DNA of 64,000 bases from Podospora comata. Lineage: Eukaryota > Ascomycota > Sordariomycetes > Sordariales > Podosporaceae. The stretch spans positions 1,240,001 through 1,304,000 of the forward strand of contig CP071497.1 in the NCBI GenBank assembly GCA_017354895.1, read 5' to 3'. The notes beneath the pieces were generated by a model, which saw only the letters and a list, made by a program, of their open reading frames with translations, was not told where the DNA came from and searched no databases. Positions 1 to 12,650 of the stretch are shown here, piece by piece; positions within the stretch are counted from its first letter, which is position 1, and each line of letters begins with the position of its first letter. The position numbers and the translations under genes were made by a program.

Positions 1-3000
1 GGTAGATCTTCGTTGGACAAGTCTACCTAGGATCAACGCTATACAGACAGTCACCAGAATCGACGTGAAGGACCGCTGGTCAAATTTGTGAGAGTGCAGA
101 CAGAAGAAATACCCGGGAGAGAGTTCAACACCCGGTCGGAAAAGCCCCCGTCATCCAGGGCTCCATCGTGGTACAAATCCCCAGAGAGCAATATGAAGGG
201 GCACAGGGTTCGAACTGAAGGCGTCCGACCTACCTGACGTCACAAGACCCTTCTCAAGGCCGTGGTACGGTACACGCCTCATGCCAGAGGGGCGAAATTC
301 TCCCGATCTGACGAGCTGCCCGGCCTGAGGTGTTTCCGAGGCGTCATGTCTCGACTTGACGTAGGACAAGATGTGCTAAAACCACTCGATCTGGACATTC
401 AGCTCCCAATGCGATCATGTCAAACTCAAACCGGCTTCCTAATACCATTGCTGAGGCGATGGCAGGGGGCTCGATGAGGCAAGCATTCCATATGACTCTT
501 GGCGTAGAACACCAGGGCCCTGAAACCCTGGATGGGGTCGTGGTTACGCAGGGACAATGGTGGGCATTGTGAGCACCATAGACCCTTCAAGAAGAACAAA
601 AAATAGATATTAAGGCGCACTCGCGCCAACGAATTTGGTGGGACAGCCTACCACACCTGTGCCACGGGGTCCTGTAGGCGAAATACGCCTATGAATTCTC
701 TAGCGACTGTTTAGTTCCCACTCTCTGGACATGAAGAGACAGGGGCATGGGCAGTCGAATCCACTACCACTGTAGTTCGGCCGTTGTGGCTGTCAGCAGG
801 ATTCCGGGTCACCACTAGCATCTGGTGGACGTCAACCCCCTTGCTTAGATGCTGCTGTGCTCCCAATGGAGCCCCACAGAGGCTGCGATTTCCATTGACG
901 GAGCATAATCTCCTTGGCCATCGTGACGCGGTTGCGGTGGTCGTAATGCAGGATTTGTTCATCTCTCGGTGTCGAAAATGATTGACATTATGAAGCCACC
1001 GGCCAAGTGCACTATTGCCTCGTAAATTGTCATTCACTCTGACTAGACCGCCAACAGGACAGATGACTGCGGTGATCGGTCAGGGTTGTCATCATGCCAA
1101 GAGATATAGCATTCAGTTTGAGCAGCTTGAAGGATCATGATGCCTCTTGGCAGCGGCGATGCGCCCAGTGGATGATGAGTTGTCGAAGGCCAATAGGGAT
1201 GGCTGCGCTCACACCGGGATGAGGCACAAAGGGGCTGGCCACCCAGTGATACCGCCTTATCTTTCCAACAGTCCCAAAACGAGCAGAAGGCGTACCTCCT
1301 CATGAGACATCCCACGAAGGACACAGGCGTTGCGGATTGCCAAGCGTCTTGATCAACAGTTGTAACCGCTTGGCAGGTTCAAATGCCGGTAGACAAGGCT
1401 TGGCACCAACATCACCATTGTATGTAACATTTGACCAGTTCTGCTGATGTGTCGACGTGGGAATGACGGTGTGCAAGAGACGTTGCAGTAGTTGGAGGGA
1501 CCAAAGGTGCGCCATCGGAGACGGTTCCTGCAGGGCCAGCGCCGTGGACGGCGGGAAGGCAGAAGAATAAGGCCGGCCGATGCAGACACAGACGGGCGCG
1601 CGACCGTCAGACGGCAAGGCAAGGCAAGGCTCGGGCAGGACGGGTACCGATGGGCACGTCGGATCGGGTCATACGTGCCTATGGCGGCATCGGTGGAATC
1701 TGATGTGGAAGTGGGTGGCAGCGGGTCGCCTTCGCACGACGGGACGACGGGCTTGGCAGCGGATGGTGTCTGAGGATTTGAGTGAGACTGTGAGAGTCTA
1801 GGCTACTGATGTGTCTGTGGTTGTGAGCCTCGCCAAGGCCTCCGTGTTGCGCAAAATGATAGCAGCCCATGCCCGGCAGCAGCGAAATTCGGTGTCGCAA
1901 ACTGAGAGATTGCATGTTCGGGGCTGGGACATGCGGACAGGAGACAGGTGCCAAGCTGCCATAACGCGCGGACTGGTCGTGATGCAGCATGTTGTGGAAG
2001 ATCGATGATGCTCCGCCCGGGCTGGTTGCGTACGTTGAATGAAGCAATCTTGAAGCGGTGGGATATTGATGTTGGCAGTGGATAGGCCATGGGATTGTTC
2101 AAGGCCTTGGTGGGTGGCTGTTAAGCAGCAAGCCACAAACGGGTCTTGGGGGGTAACGCGTGGCGCTTAACCGAATCGGGCCGCCATCAGATGCCAAGGG
2201 AGATCTTCATCGAGGATGAACAGCTTGGCAAGGCCTTGGCATATACGCCAAGACTGCTGTTGTCACGGCAAGCCATCCTCTTGTCGGACTTTGTTGACCG
2301 TGGAGCAGCAAAGTCTGGTCCAGGAAAAAGCTTGGGTTCATGGCCGGGAATCTGCTGAACGGAAGGTTCCGTCGTGCAACGGACTGCACATGCGGTGACC
2401 GCCTCATGCAACACTGCCAGTACACTACCTAGGTCCTAGCTCTGTTCTCTGTTCAGCGTGTCCTCCTCTCCAGGCCTTTGGCACTCGCCATGTGCTGCGT
2501 CTGACGTCTTTGTCAGCTGCGAATGGATCATAGACGCCACCAGAGAAGCACAGTAGAAGCATGAGCATCAGCAGAAACAGCAGCTTGTTTGGGGAATTAC
2601 ACGCCCAATCTGATCGACATTGCGACCACTTTTTATCCATCGGTAAATGGACGCCAAGGCCTAGACTCAATGTGGGGGAGGTACGTACTGAACTGCCACT
2701 TGACGATTGCATATAAGACTTCCTCAAGCCCTGCCCCTGCCCTATCTCAACTGTCCAGAATCTCACTGCCATTTCAAGCTTCGTTCAAATATCCCTCATC
2801 CCTCAACCCATGACCTATTCCTTCACCTATCATCCATCAATCACTCATCTTGTCTCTTGCTGCCTGCACACACCCCTCCATCAGCCCTCGACTGTAGTGT
2901 CACCCTTATTCCCAGAGTCTTGAACCAACCAGGCCTGCGGCATTTTCACTGCACCCGAACCACCAACCTGGACTGTCTCACGAATCTCTGAACGCCCTCT

Positions 3001-3079
3001 TCTACAAAATCCACGCCAGACAGTCCTCCACAACTGTTTTTTTGCAATCCGTATTTCTCATACAACACCAAACTTCACC
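1..3079. other. No confident gene; promoter-like leader at the right end
   Basis: Open frames on both strands here are short, overlap each other and show no recognisable domain, so none is called. From about 2745 to 3079 the plus strand is pyrimidine-rich with few purine runs, as in fungal 5' leaders, and a TATAAG stands at about 2713. This suggests a transcription unit leading into the small reading frame that starts at 3080. Nothing else is supported. Confidence 0.5.
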
Positions 3080-3490
3080 ATGGGCTCCGCCATATCCAGA
3101 TGCAACTCCAACTCCAGGAGTAACAGCCACGGCCACGACACTGGCCCAGGAATCTCTGAGATGGGCCAGAAGATTTTCGAGAGACAGCCTAATTGGCTCA
3201 CCCCACCGTCCAAATGGCGCTCTCACCACTGCTCCCACCAGCCAGTGCGCTATCGCACCCCCACCCCATACCCCAAGGACGACAGAAAACGCTGCGACTA
3301 TACGCTTCTCCACGAAAAGAACATGATCATCGAGACGCCAGTTGCGGACCATATTGAAGTCAAGAAACCCTCCCAGAAGCACCCAGCCATGGTGCACTCG
3401 CGCCACGGACAACAGCTGCCCTCCAACAGCACCCTTACTATTACCTGGGAAAGCCACCCCCGTCTGAACCGCTTTGAGCGTGCCTCGTGA
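3080..3490 (+). CDS. Putative small protein with an N-terminal myristoylation-like motif
   Basis: This is an unrecognised 136-residue frame. The ATG at 3080 sits in a good context (CACCATGG) after a pyrimidine-rich leader. The protein starts MGSAISRC, which fits the N-myristoylation pattern (Gly2, Ser6) with a nearby cysteine that could be palmitoylated; this is inference from the motif alone. The rest is basic and rich in Ser, His and Pro, with no domain I recognise. A GTGAGC just before the stop could be a splice donor, so the true C-terminus may lie further on. A longer frame runs on the opposite strand (3002-3556) but lacks an upstream leader. It may be non-coding. Confidence 0.35.
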   Translation: MGSAISRCNSNSRSNSHGHDTGPGISEMGQKIFERQPNWLTPPSKWRSHHCSHQPVRYRTPTPYPKDDRKRCDYTLLHEKNMIIETPVADHIEVKKPSQKHPAMVHSRHGQQLPSNSTLTITWESHPRLNRFERAS

Positions 3491-4895
3491 GCATGCGCAG
3501 GCATACAGACAGCAGGTACTACCACGGGCCCAGGCAGCCGAGCCAAGATGGGACACTCAGGAAACAAGCAACGCGAACCGAACACAGAAGCTGCAAGTTG
3601 TCGAAGCCAAGACGGACCAGCTTCGGGCAATAGGAAGCACTTGCCGGCAAGCAGCCAGACGACATGTCAGTAAGCTTGGGGAAAACCTCACGCCAAGACG
3701 TCTTGTTTGATATTAGGCAGATTAAGCACTTCCGCTGATGCCCGTTGCTGTCAGTCGCTGCCCTCCTTCACTGGCGCTTGGCGCTTGGCGCAACATCATC
3801 CCGCCCTTGGCTGCATGGCGTCGACTGGGGAAAGGAAGAAAGAAGGAAACATGCCCCTAGGAGCAAGCCACAGGAACAGGGAGGATGAAACAAGAGGGTG
3901 TGCGGGGCCAAAAGGGAAAGGAAAGCGGCAGTGGCTTTATTGGCAGTTTCTCCCCTGTATGACGTTCACTTGAACTTCTCTCCTTGGTTCTGCAGCGTCT
4001 TGATTAGGACCAGAGCCCACATGTCAGGGTGAACGCTTGCAAGAAGCTACCAGGGTTTGGTCAGAGAGGGTGATAGGGGTAGCGATGCTCATCATGTATG
4101 GCAGTGGCCTTCTATTTTATTAGGTACTACAGCATCACACCGGCGACTGCATTTCAGCAAGTCTTTGCACCCAAATATTGCTATTAATTCGAAAGAAATC
4201 TGCAGTTTTCCTCCCTCACGCCATTTTGACTGTTCCCCAAATATCCTCTACTGCTTACTGTTGGCCTCTGACAGCTACGTAGAATAGACTCGGAGTCGTT
4301 CCAGGTTTGAGTAGTTGGAACTCAATACTGAACATGCATAACTTGGGTGACACAGCCAATGAACAAAGACGCGCCTAGATATAACCACCGGGATTTAACT
4401 GGCCGGCCGGCGCTTAACCGCAACTACCGTATAATAGTAAGCATAAAGGTGAGCGCTATGATGTGTTGAGCGTGAGTTCTAGATCCGCCCAGTCGTCGGG
4501 TCGGGGGCCACGATGGAGATTTTGACGTTATTTAACCTTTATGTGGCGCCTGTGGCTTGGGGGACGGTTTGTATCTGCAGAGGAAGGAGCGTTTGAAGTT
4601 TAAAATTGTGGGTGGGACTGCCCTAACATCAAATGCCACAAAGCGAAGCCACAAACACACAACCATCTTTGTACACCTTTCCTTTTTTTTGCCACCAAAT
4701 AAGCTACCGTACCCATCACCCTGGCCGTACCCGTCCATAAAAATGAAAGGGCTGTTTGTGCGGCTTCGCAAGCTCTGGAAACGATCCTGCGGACCGCTCT
4801 CAAATAATATGCCCAAGGGTCGACAGCCAATTCAAGAATTGATGGGTACAGAATCTTAGGAAACTCCTTCCTGTCATTGCTTTCCCGTAATGCAC
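3491..4895. other. Intergenic, no gene seen
   Basis: Only short overlapping frames without domain character are present. The right end is the downstream flank of the minus-strand HET gene. Confidence 0.5.
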
Positions 4896-6911
4896 TCAAA
4901 CTAGACAGAAATCTTGTACTGCCACTCCTTTCTCTTTCAGTTGTTGCATACTTATTTCATATCTCAACTCGCCACCCGAACTTGTGAAAGTATCAACGGC
5001 TTCAAGGCCTAGCCCTAATCTTTCGATCCTTGGATCCTTGATAACGACCTCTCCTGTCCGTTCATCCAAGATGGACAGGCTGCCTCGATTGCTCCCGTTG
5101 AATGCATACACCTGCCGCTGATAACTTTCGAGTGGTCCTAAGAATGGCTCGCCAGCCATGATACCATGCATGAAGGCGTCTCCAACAAGTTGATAGAACT
5201 CACGATGCCTGTCTTTTTCTGTTGCACGCAAGATTAGAGGGGTGTCTGTCCCGAGGAAAAGACATACGATGTCTCCTGGCTGTGTTGCCTTGGGTCCAAG
5301 CCCAAATCTGCCATCAGATGTCATGAAGTACTGGCGTCCTTGAACCCAGGTCGTCATGTGTTTTCCTAGAAGTACCAAGTTTGGGTCCTCATTGTTCTCC
5401 TCACTAAAATCCTCAGATGTAGTCAGGACGTTGCGCAGCATGTCCGTCACGTCAGACACAGGCAGGTAGTAGTTTTCCGGTGGGATAAACGTCTCTCGAA
5501 AGCGGCCTGCGCTGACTGCCCGGCTCATGCTTTCTAGGAGAATTGGCTGTTGCACAGCCGTCACCTTGGCGAAAACATCCCTGAAGAGCTTTCGAAAGCT
5601 GGCCAGCGTGGCAAGAGGAGTGGTAGTGTCGTCTGGCAGGGTCGTAACCGTGATTTCCGCGCACTGGACACCAACCATAGAGAGAAATGTCCCCTCCGGA
5701 GACGAATCCGTGACAACCGCAAGAAAAGTCTCTCCCCCAGAGCACGGCAGTCCATATATATTCCTCTCCATCTCATAAGACCAATCCGGAATCCAGCTCG
5801 GCCACCACTTTGACCCCCCTTCCTCGTCTTTAACCCCCGCATGCGCCAAAATATCCCCCTTCCTAGTCGCCTGGATATACTTCAACACCACATCCCCATA
5901 CACCTCGGCAACAGAAGCAGTATAATCTGGCCTCACAACCTTCGCAGCACCGCCCTCCCTCTCAAACCCACTCAGCAGCCTCAACAGTGCGTAAACCCTA
6001 TCTCTTGGATCCTTGCACTTCATCTCCTCGCAGTACGTCCGCATTTCTGTCAGGTTGATAGGGAATCTAGGCCTGCACATCGCAACCACCAGCCAAGCCC
6101 TATCAGTCCGGCACAGCTTCGACATCGGGCTAGACCCTTCAGAGTTCTTGACGTTGGTGCAGTAGACCGCATTGCGGAGGTCGAGGCGGGAGATGGTGGA
6201 ATGGCCAGCTTGGAATGTTGCGTTGTTTGCTAATGCTTGCTCTTGTAAGACCCAGAGTCGTTCAAACCAAGACCGGTTGAGCAATGCTTCGACGGCGTTG
6301 GCGTCACGGAGGGTGTAATGCCCGTCGTCAGGAAAGGGGGTGTCAAGGTCGGCGAGTGAGGGGTCGCGGGCGTTGGGGGTGGGTGTTATGGATTGCATGT
6401 TCTAGTCAACGGTGACTTGGGAGCCGATGTCCCGGAGGATATTCAGTGCGTGGTTGCTATCGTCTGCTTCGGGGCCGAGCCAGATAATGACGTGGGCTGC
6501 TTTTTCGTAAACGTCGCCCATGAAACTGACTTGGTGGCCTTTTTCGGTCCAGTCGTTTTGGATGATGCAGATGGCGTCGATCCAGATTGTGCGCGGGCTC
6601 GAGGGCAGACGGAGGTGTCTGAGCGCGGTGGCAAGGTTTTGGGTGACGAGCATTGTGTTGTGTTTTGTTGAGCCGTCAGCGTCGATCGTGATCATGGCGA
6701 TTGGAGCCGGGTCGGCTTTGGAGCCCCATACATAGGACAGAGCTTCGTAGGGTGTGATAGCTTCATCTTGAATGTCGATGCAGGCTGGTTGATTCGTAAA
6801 CGATAGGCAGATCGGGGCTGTCTTGTCTTCGCTCGGGTGGATAGACAAGAGCCGGATGAGCTTGGCTGGAGGGGGGGGAAGGGGTCGGTATTGAAAGCTT
6901 GTCGGCACCAT
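4896..6911 (-). CDS. HET-domain protein (HET-6 type), interrupted by one in-frame TAG
   Basis: This is a heterokaryon-incompatibility (HET) protein; this family triggers cell death when incompatible hyphae fuse. The N-terminal HET domain shows the motifs YEALSYVWG, IWIDAICI and, after the break, WFERLWVLQE. The start chosen is the ATG at 6911, just before the YRPL..IRLL segment where family members begin; an upstream in-frame codon at 6992 is possible. Reading without introns gives about 671 residues, but a TAG stands at 6404-6402 within the HET domain, where relatives commonly have Val-Asp-Trp. The frame on both sides is the same and fully open, and no plausible intron spans the stop (no good donor near it). 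A single TGG to TAG change explains it. The locus could be a young pseudogene, a null allele, or a gene whose UAG is edited to UGG. The C-terminal 450 residues are typical of long HET proteins and look intact. Confidence 0.82.
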
Positions 6912-6992
6912 CTTGCGACAAAATCTGACAGTAGGGAACTGATTGTCACTGGAAGTCTTAGAGATCAAGTAAAGTGTGTGAATCTGATCCAA

Positions 6993-7450
6993 TGTGGTCC
7001 TCGAAAAGTGTGGATTAGCACATCAACCCTCAAACTGCCGAAAAAGCGCAAATGGGAGAAAGCCTTCGGCACTGACACCTCACCGCCGCCTTCTGGAAGT
7101 TCATTGGTCGAAAATGCGGGGCTTTGAGATGTCATGCATTCCTCTGGCCCGATTAGAGGTGTTTGGTATTGGCAGACTGTTGGTTTGTGGTGCGGTTTCA
7201 GTTTCATCTGTGTTGATGCGAAGAGTCTACGTGGATGATAAGTCGTGGACGCACATCAAAAATGGACTCACAAATCGAATATTCAAACTGGGATAGAGAT
7301 ATATAATGAACCGAGAAGACTGCAAAGTAGGTTGTTTAAGCCGAAGGGCCGTGATCCATACTAACACTATTGGCCACAGTAACCATTGATCGTGCTGCGA
7401 GAAGTGGTGTCCAGGCTAGGTGAACTCGAAAGGCGTAACATTTCCTTGGT
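6993..7450. other. Intergenic, no gene seen
   Basis: This gap separates the HET gene's 5' end from the 3' end of the dehydrogenase gene. No domain-bearing frame is seen. Confidence 0.5.
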
Positions 7451-8438
7451 TTAGTATGGAATTCTGTTCCCGTCCCACTTGATGAGGGCTCCGTTGTCCT
7501 GGGGTGTAATGTCCTTGAATACCCTCATCAAGCCAGCAATACAGGTTGTCATATCGTCAACCCCATCCCACCCTGTGAGCCGGGTCGAGATGAATCCAGG
7601 CTCGACATTCACCATCGTCAGCTTTCGTCCTTCCTTTTCCCACTCACGTGCCATGGTGACAGTGCCTTGGTTGAGAGCCGTCTTCGCCATACGGTAGGCC
7701 ATGCATGTACCAAAAGAGTTCTCTTTTGTCTTGTTAATGCCAGCTTGCCTCATTAAACGGGGCAACGAAAGGATGAGCAAAGATGATTTAACTATGAGAA
7801 ATGACATTGAGGGCATAACAAGATGATATATGGAGATGAGTAGGACTTCCATCCTATCATGGGGAAAGAAAGTGATATGGCAGGATCTTGAGAGTTTACT
7901 CACTTGAAACTGAGCCAAAGGCGGAGGAGATATTGACTATCTTTGTGTTATCGCCAAGCTCCAAGCTCGGGAGGAAGTGCCCGATGGTAAGGATAGGGCC
8001 AACAGCCATTACGCGGAACTTCTCCACCATCATCTCCCCTGTTTGCTCCTGCCATGCCTTTGGATGAGGCGAGAGGCCACCAACGTTGATGAGGAGGTCA
8101 AGAGGTCGATCGGCACCGTATAGAGCCGCTGCTCGAGAGATGGTGGCTTCATCAAGATAATCTAGCTCCAAGAGTTTCACACCTGCTTTCTCGAGCTCCA
8201 CAACCGTCGGATCCTTTTCTGTGCGTGTTTTGGGCCGAACAGTGGCCGTAACGTCCCATGACTCCTCAACAAATGCCTTCAGGAGATTGTTTCCGATCCC
8301 GCGGTTTGCCCCTGCAGCTCTTGGTGTCAGTGGCATCGACGCGTGGTTATCGGAGTGTTGATTGGGGAATATCAGTTTAATTCTGGGTTGCACGGGGTAC
8401 CAGCACTTACCCACGATAAGAACAGTCTTCCTCCTCAT
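7451..8438 (-). CDS. Short-chain dehydrogenase/reductase
   Basis: This encodes a 235-residue NAD(P)-dependent oxidoreductase of the classical SDR family; the substrate is unknown. Exons are complement(join(7451..7722, 7904..8311, 8411..8438)), in frame throughout. The first exon is only 28 bases and splicing joins it to give VLIVGANRGIG, the Gly-rich cofactor loop. Further motifs are DLLINVGG (the NNAG position), VNISS with the catalytic Ser, and YRMAK, the catalytic Tyr-x3-Lys. The C-terminal segment has the usual VEPGFISTRLTGW. The first intron (99 bases) happens to stay open, so an unspliced reading seems continuous but lacks the cofactor motif. The second intron is long for a fungus (181 bases). 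It is transcribed in the same direction as the upstream-lying HET gene at 4.9-6.9 kb, with no sign of shared function. Confidence 0.88.
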
Positions 8439-9858
8439 GCTTCCAAGTTGCCTGAAGGCTCTGACAGCGTTGGTGAGCAGCTGGGATAGGCTTGTATAAA
8501 GCTTAGACTCTGTCCATCAATTGCTCGGATAGTTTTTATGGATGAATAGAGCCGTACTTGGTAAATATGAGATAGTGAAATAGGAAGAGGAATATAATGC
8601 GCTTCATTATGAGCCCGAATGAAGGTCGAGGAGCTCCCTGAAATTTACTCTGACTGCATTGTAGATGTGTAAAGAATCAGGTTAGGAACGTACCAGCTTG
8701 ATGCAGATGAAAGATAGGCGTCGAGCACCATCCCAAAATGAAGCTTGGGGCCGTGAACTTGATAGGTCTATATGTCTTGTTCAGGGTTTTGTTGACTTTT
8801 AAGATAGGGGTTATCAATTTCGGTGGTGGGAGGTATGTCGCAAATATGTGAGAAGATATGAACGCTGAAACTCACTCTCGAGTTCTCTGATTCAAGTCAG
8901 GTGATACCTAGTGTTACCTGCTGTCACCCGTTTTGGCATGGACGCCACTGACAGCCAATCATTCCTGCTCGGTGAGTTGGGTTTCCAACTGACTGTTACC
9001 TGAAAGTGGGCAGCTATGCAGAAACACTAGGCCTTGTCCCGGGCCTCAATATCTTAGAGCACAAGTTAGGTAGCACCTTTCACAATTGGTGCCGAGTCAC
9101 TGCAGGTCTATGGGTTGAACCGTTATGAGTTTGGATGACCTGATGACACCTAGAGGCAGCCCGATGTTTCCTAAGCTTGGATGACGAACTTCCGCCAAGA
9201 GGGGTACTTTGGGCACTGCACCCTGGTGCACTCTTTCAGGGCACCGCATGGGGGGTGCCTGCAAGGCTCAGAGGACTTCGACCTACTCTTCAGGTGCACG
9301 CCCCCGGGCATGAGATGCGGTTCACACCCCTCCATCAACTTTCGTAGGTACTCTCCATCATTGGCGCTCAGCTAATCAATATCGATTGCACCCCAAGGAA
9401 ATTTCATTTTTGTACCCCAACCGCCCGCCCCTACACACCATCACAAACACAAGCCTGGAATAAAACGCGGTGAGGCTGCGTTGAGGGCAGAACTCACCTC
9501 AATTCCTCCCCACCTCTAGGGTTTCTAAGGCTCTCTCTCGGCACGTGTGTCTCATCGATAGGCGTACTGAAAGTTCCATTCCCAATCCTTTCAAATGATT
9601 CGGCATGGCACATCACAGCATATCTCCAGGAACTGGTTATTGACACTTACGTAACGTTCAGGCTGCATACCTATTTATGCAAGTCAAATGCTGATGGAAG
9701 CCCAAAGAGCCTTGTTAATATTCTAAGCCTCATCCCTAGCATTAAATATGAGGCCGTCCCCGTCTTGGTAGCACGAGTTCCTCGACTTGTCTTTGGTTTG
9801 ATCGATTTCATCAGTTTCCCCGAATATATCACTTTTTCCGGCGACAAAGCCTCGAATC
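8439..9858. other. Intergenic region between divergent genes, no gene seen
   Basis: This is the shared upstream region of the minus-strand SDR and the plus-strand CorA-like gene. Open frames are short and without domain character. Close to the SDR start the minus strand has a TTTATAC about 55-60 bases upstream of the ATG, a weak TATA candidate. Confidence 0.5.
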
Positions 9859-11909
9859 ATGGAGATGTCAGAGGTTTCAACCCAACCTTCTCCAAGAGGT
9901 CCAGGTTCCATTGTGTCTAACCCAGGTATGTTTTGATACCCAGATTCGGGTACCTAGGTACTTTATTTGATTGACCGCCGGTAGTAGCGAAGTACTGACG
10001 TTTTAAACTTTTCCAAAAGGCTCTAGACCAAAACGTCAATTTGCTGATCAGATCCGCTCATTTGCTGGCAGAACCCAAAGGGTTTATCTCGTCCCCGGTA
10101 AACATTTTGGCCCATTAAGCGAACTTTTGGACACCTCTCTGCAACAGAATGGGCCCAATATAGGCACTGGTCAAACTTCTGCATCATCGCCATCTCTAAT
10201 GCAAGGACCGGGGAACCTCCATGTGGCTTTCACACCGATCTACTTGGTTCACCCAGAAAACGACTCCTTTTCCAACCCGTTTCATCACGTTGCGATCAAT
10301 ATCCGTGACGAGTTGGACCAAATATTGTCACAGCGCCAAAATCTCGGGCCAAACTCCAATCTACTCGTGTTCCTTCATGGCTGGCAATCGCCAACTTCGC
10401 TCCAACTACTTGGGGCGTACTGCGGACTCGACCCCGAGATGTTTCGATGTCACCTCAGCTTCCTCGCTTCCACCAAGCTCTTTGACCAACCGCCACTCCC
10501 TTCCCAACAATTATCCATCTGGAGAATCCGGACCGTGACGATCTGCGAATTCAAACAACCCGGGGACGCACTTGACGCTGAAGAGCTTGAACGTCGACGG
10601 CAGAGTGCTCAGCGGGATGTCCAGAGGTACCTTCAGAGACTTGGATCTGCGACGGACGAGGGAACACCAATTATACGCCACTATTCTGTGATAGACAGCA
10701 CGACGTCGGTTCTTGAACAGGATATTTCCTTTTGTGTCAGCAAAAAGGATGACGGTTGGATCGGTAGGTCTATCAACTCGATACCATTTCTACAGGATCT
10801 TGTCTGAGAAGACTGCTACTGCCTATAGTATGGGCTGCGCCTTGTGCTGTAATGTTCGAGCTTATTGCTGATAGGATTTATTTCAAGGAACTATCTGGAC
10901 GGACAGCGGCTTTCCACTTGAGTGTGATAAGGCGCTCGTCCAACGCACGGAATCTGCCCATGCGCAGGCGGAACGAGAAGAGAGTTACGTACCTCTTGTT
11001 CTACACAGACCGAAGATAGCAATCTCACCACCCGAGTTCCTCGTTTCCCCTCCTCCGGCGACTAGCAGCCAGTCCCAGACTCCGTTCTATCCAGCGACCT
11101 CGCCACCTTATCCGAATTTCTTTCATTTGGCCAGTCAATATGGGTCATCGTTGGACCCAAACCTCGCTCGGCGTGATGCATTGTATGCATTCAGCGAACT
11201 GATATCAATGGCAGCAAGTTCAGAACACCAGCTCCTGAATTTATTGAAGTATCACATCGACATCGCGCTTCACCGGTTTCATGGCGTTGAGAATTGGTCG
11301 CTAGCGCACTTGAAGCATCTAGCCACCCTAGTCGAGCGTGCCATCGACAAGAGTGAACGGGTTGTTTATCTTCTCGAAAACGAAGGGTATACCCAGTGGC
11401 CCAGCGCTCATAAAGACCGACCCGCTGTAAGCAGGGCTGGATCTAACCTTTGTAGCGGGGGCAGTGGTGGCATCGGTAACGGTCCCTCAGAGAGCAGGAA
11501 CTCAATAGACATGGAAAATACCCGCGAGAGAACTCGAAAGCTGCTGTTGGACGACTACCGGTCCATATTACACCGAGCACAGTCCATAATGAAAGCAGTC
11601 GATAGCGGGATGGCAGTTATCACAACAGAGATCAGGATGCAAGAGGTAAGAAGGTCGACCGAGCAGGCCCATAAAATCGGACGCATCACGGTGCTCGCCT
11701 ACTTCTTTTTGCCGTTGTCTTTCGTTACATCGATTTATGGTATGAACTTCATTGAGTTCAAAGACGACAACATGTGGAAGGGCATTGCTGCATACGTGGG
11801 AACGACAGTGGGAATCCTGATTCCTTCTATGGTTTTGTGCTTCTGGAAAGCAGCCTGGTTAAGAGGTTTACAGAGGGAGGAGAGTGGACGGGAAGGCGGC
11901 CAAAGTTGA
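9859..11909 (+). CDS. CorA-like divalent-cation transporter-domain protein
   Basis: This is a 610-residue protein from join(9859..9925, 10020..10763, 10888..11909). All three exons keep frame, and an in-frame TGA at 9799 fixes the ATG at 9859 as the first possible start. The C-terminal 60 residues hold two membrane helices with the signature YGMNF between them, the Gly-Met-Asn motif of CorA-type magnesium channels. Before these lies a long helical region with paired charged residues, as in the CorA funnel. The N-terminal half is soluble and fungal-specific, with a proline-rich linker around residues 310-340. Splicing across 10763/10888 restores the sequence WIGTIWTDSGFPLE, typical of this fungal group. 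Such proteins are common near HET and NLR genes in filamentous fungi, but their substrates are mostly untested; transport of Mg or other metals is inference. Confidence 0.85.
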
Positions 11910-12650
11910 GCATCTGAAGACTTAGCATAACATGCGTTCATTCTATTACATTATAGAAACTGAAGAGTAGTCTAGCGCCTATGGGCTCGATAACTAGTGT
12001 TACGGAATAATGTATAGAGAAGCAACTGGCTGGGCCACTCTACCTGTAGATGCTATATTCAGGCTCACGGCAGCGTTCGCGTTCCATACTCGTATCATTG
12101 TCGATGTTACCCCTCCACCCTGAGCGGTCCACAAAAGAGAGTGTTCATACTTTTCTCTGAGAGTCTACAAGGTCAATAATGGTACGACAAGCATCTGGAA
12201 GCTCGGATCTTCAAGTATCCTCATGGATCATATCTCCACAAAGGTAAAGCTAGAGTCAGGTGGTGAGAAGGCGAAGATGAAGGAGCAGGCTATCACAATA
12301 TTTTCATCGATGGAAGGTAGATGCACTTTACGAAAGGCTACATTTGGGATGAAGGGCTACTCAACTACAAACCACGAGAATTGATGGCAAGCGAAATGAC
12401 GAGATCCGAAGTTTTATGAATGATGCGCTATAGAAAAAGAACTATGGAAAAAAATGTAGTAAACATACAGAAACATATGCTTGTCCCTAAAAGCAACCAA
12501 GATATGGGTGCCAAAAGGCTGAGCGTGCCCCACAACATTGACAATCTGTGACCTAATAAACAAGAAAGTCGGGGTTCTGCACTTGCCTGAAGCACCTTTG
12601 ATCGGTAACTCTGTCGTCTCATCATGAATAATCTGTTCATCTGTCAAATT
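11910..12650. other. Convergent intergenic region, no gene seen
   Basis: This lies between the 3' ends of the CorA-like gene and the minus-strand NLR gene. It holds only short frames; terminators and polyadenylation sites are expected here but no clear signal was picked out. Confidence 0.5.

Noticed and set aside
3002-3556. Minus-strand frame of 184 codons opposite the small MGSAIS protein
   Set aside because: It has no promoter-like leader on that side and an unlikely Cys/Trp/Val-rich composition. Neither strand is certain, but the plus strand has the better start context.
6390-6420. A short intron removing the TAG in the first HET gene
   Set aside because: The only GT/AG pair around the stop is about 15 bases apart, far below workable intron size, and no other donor lies nearby.
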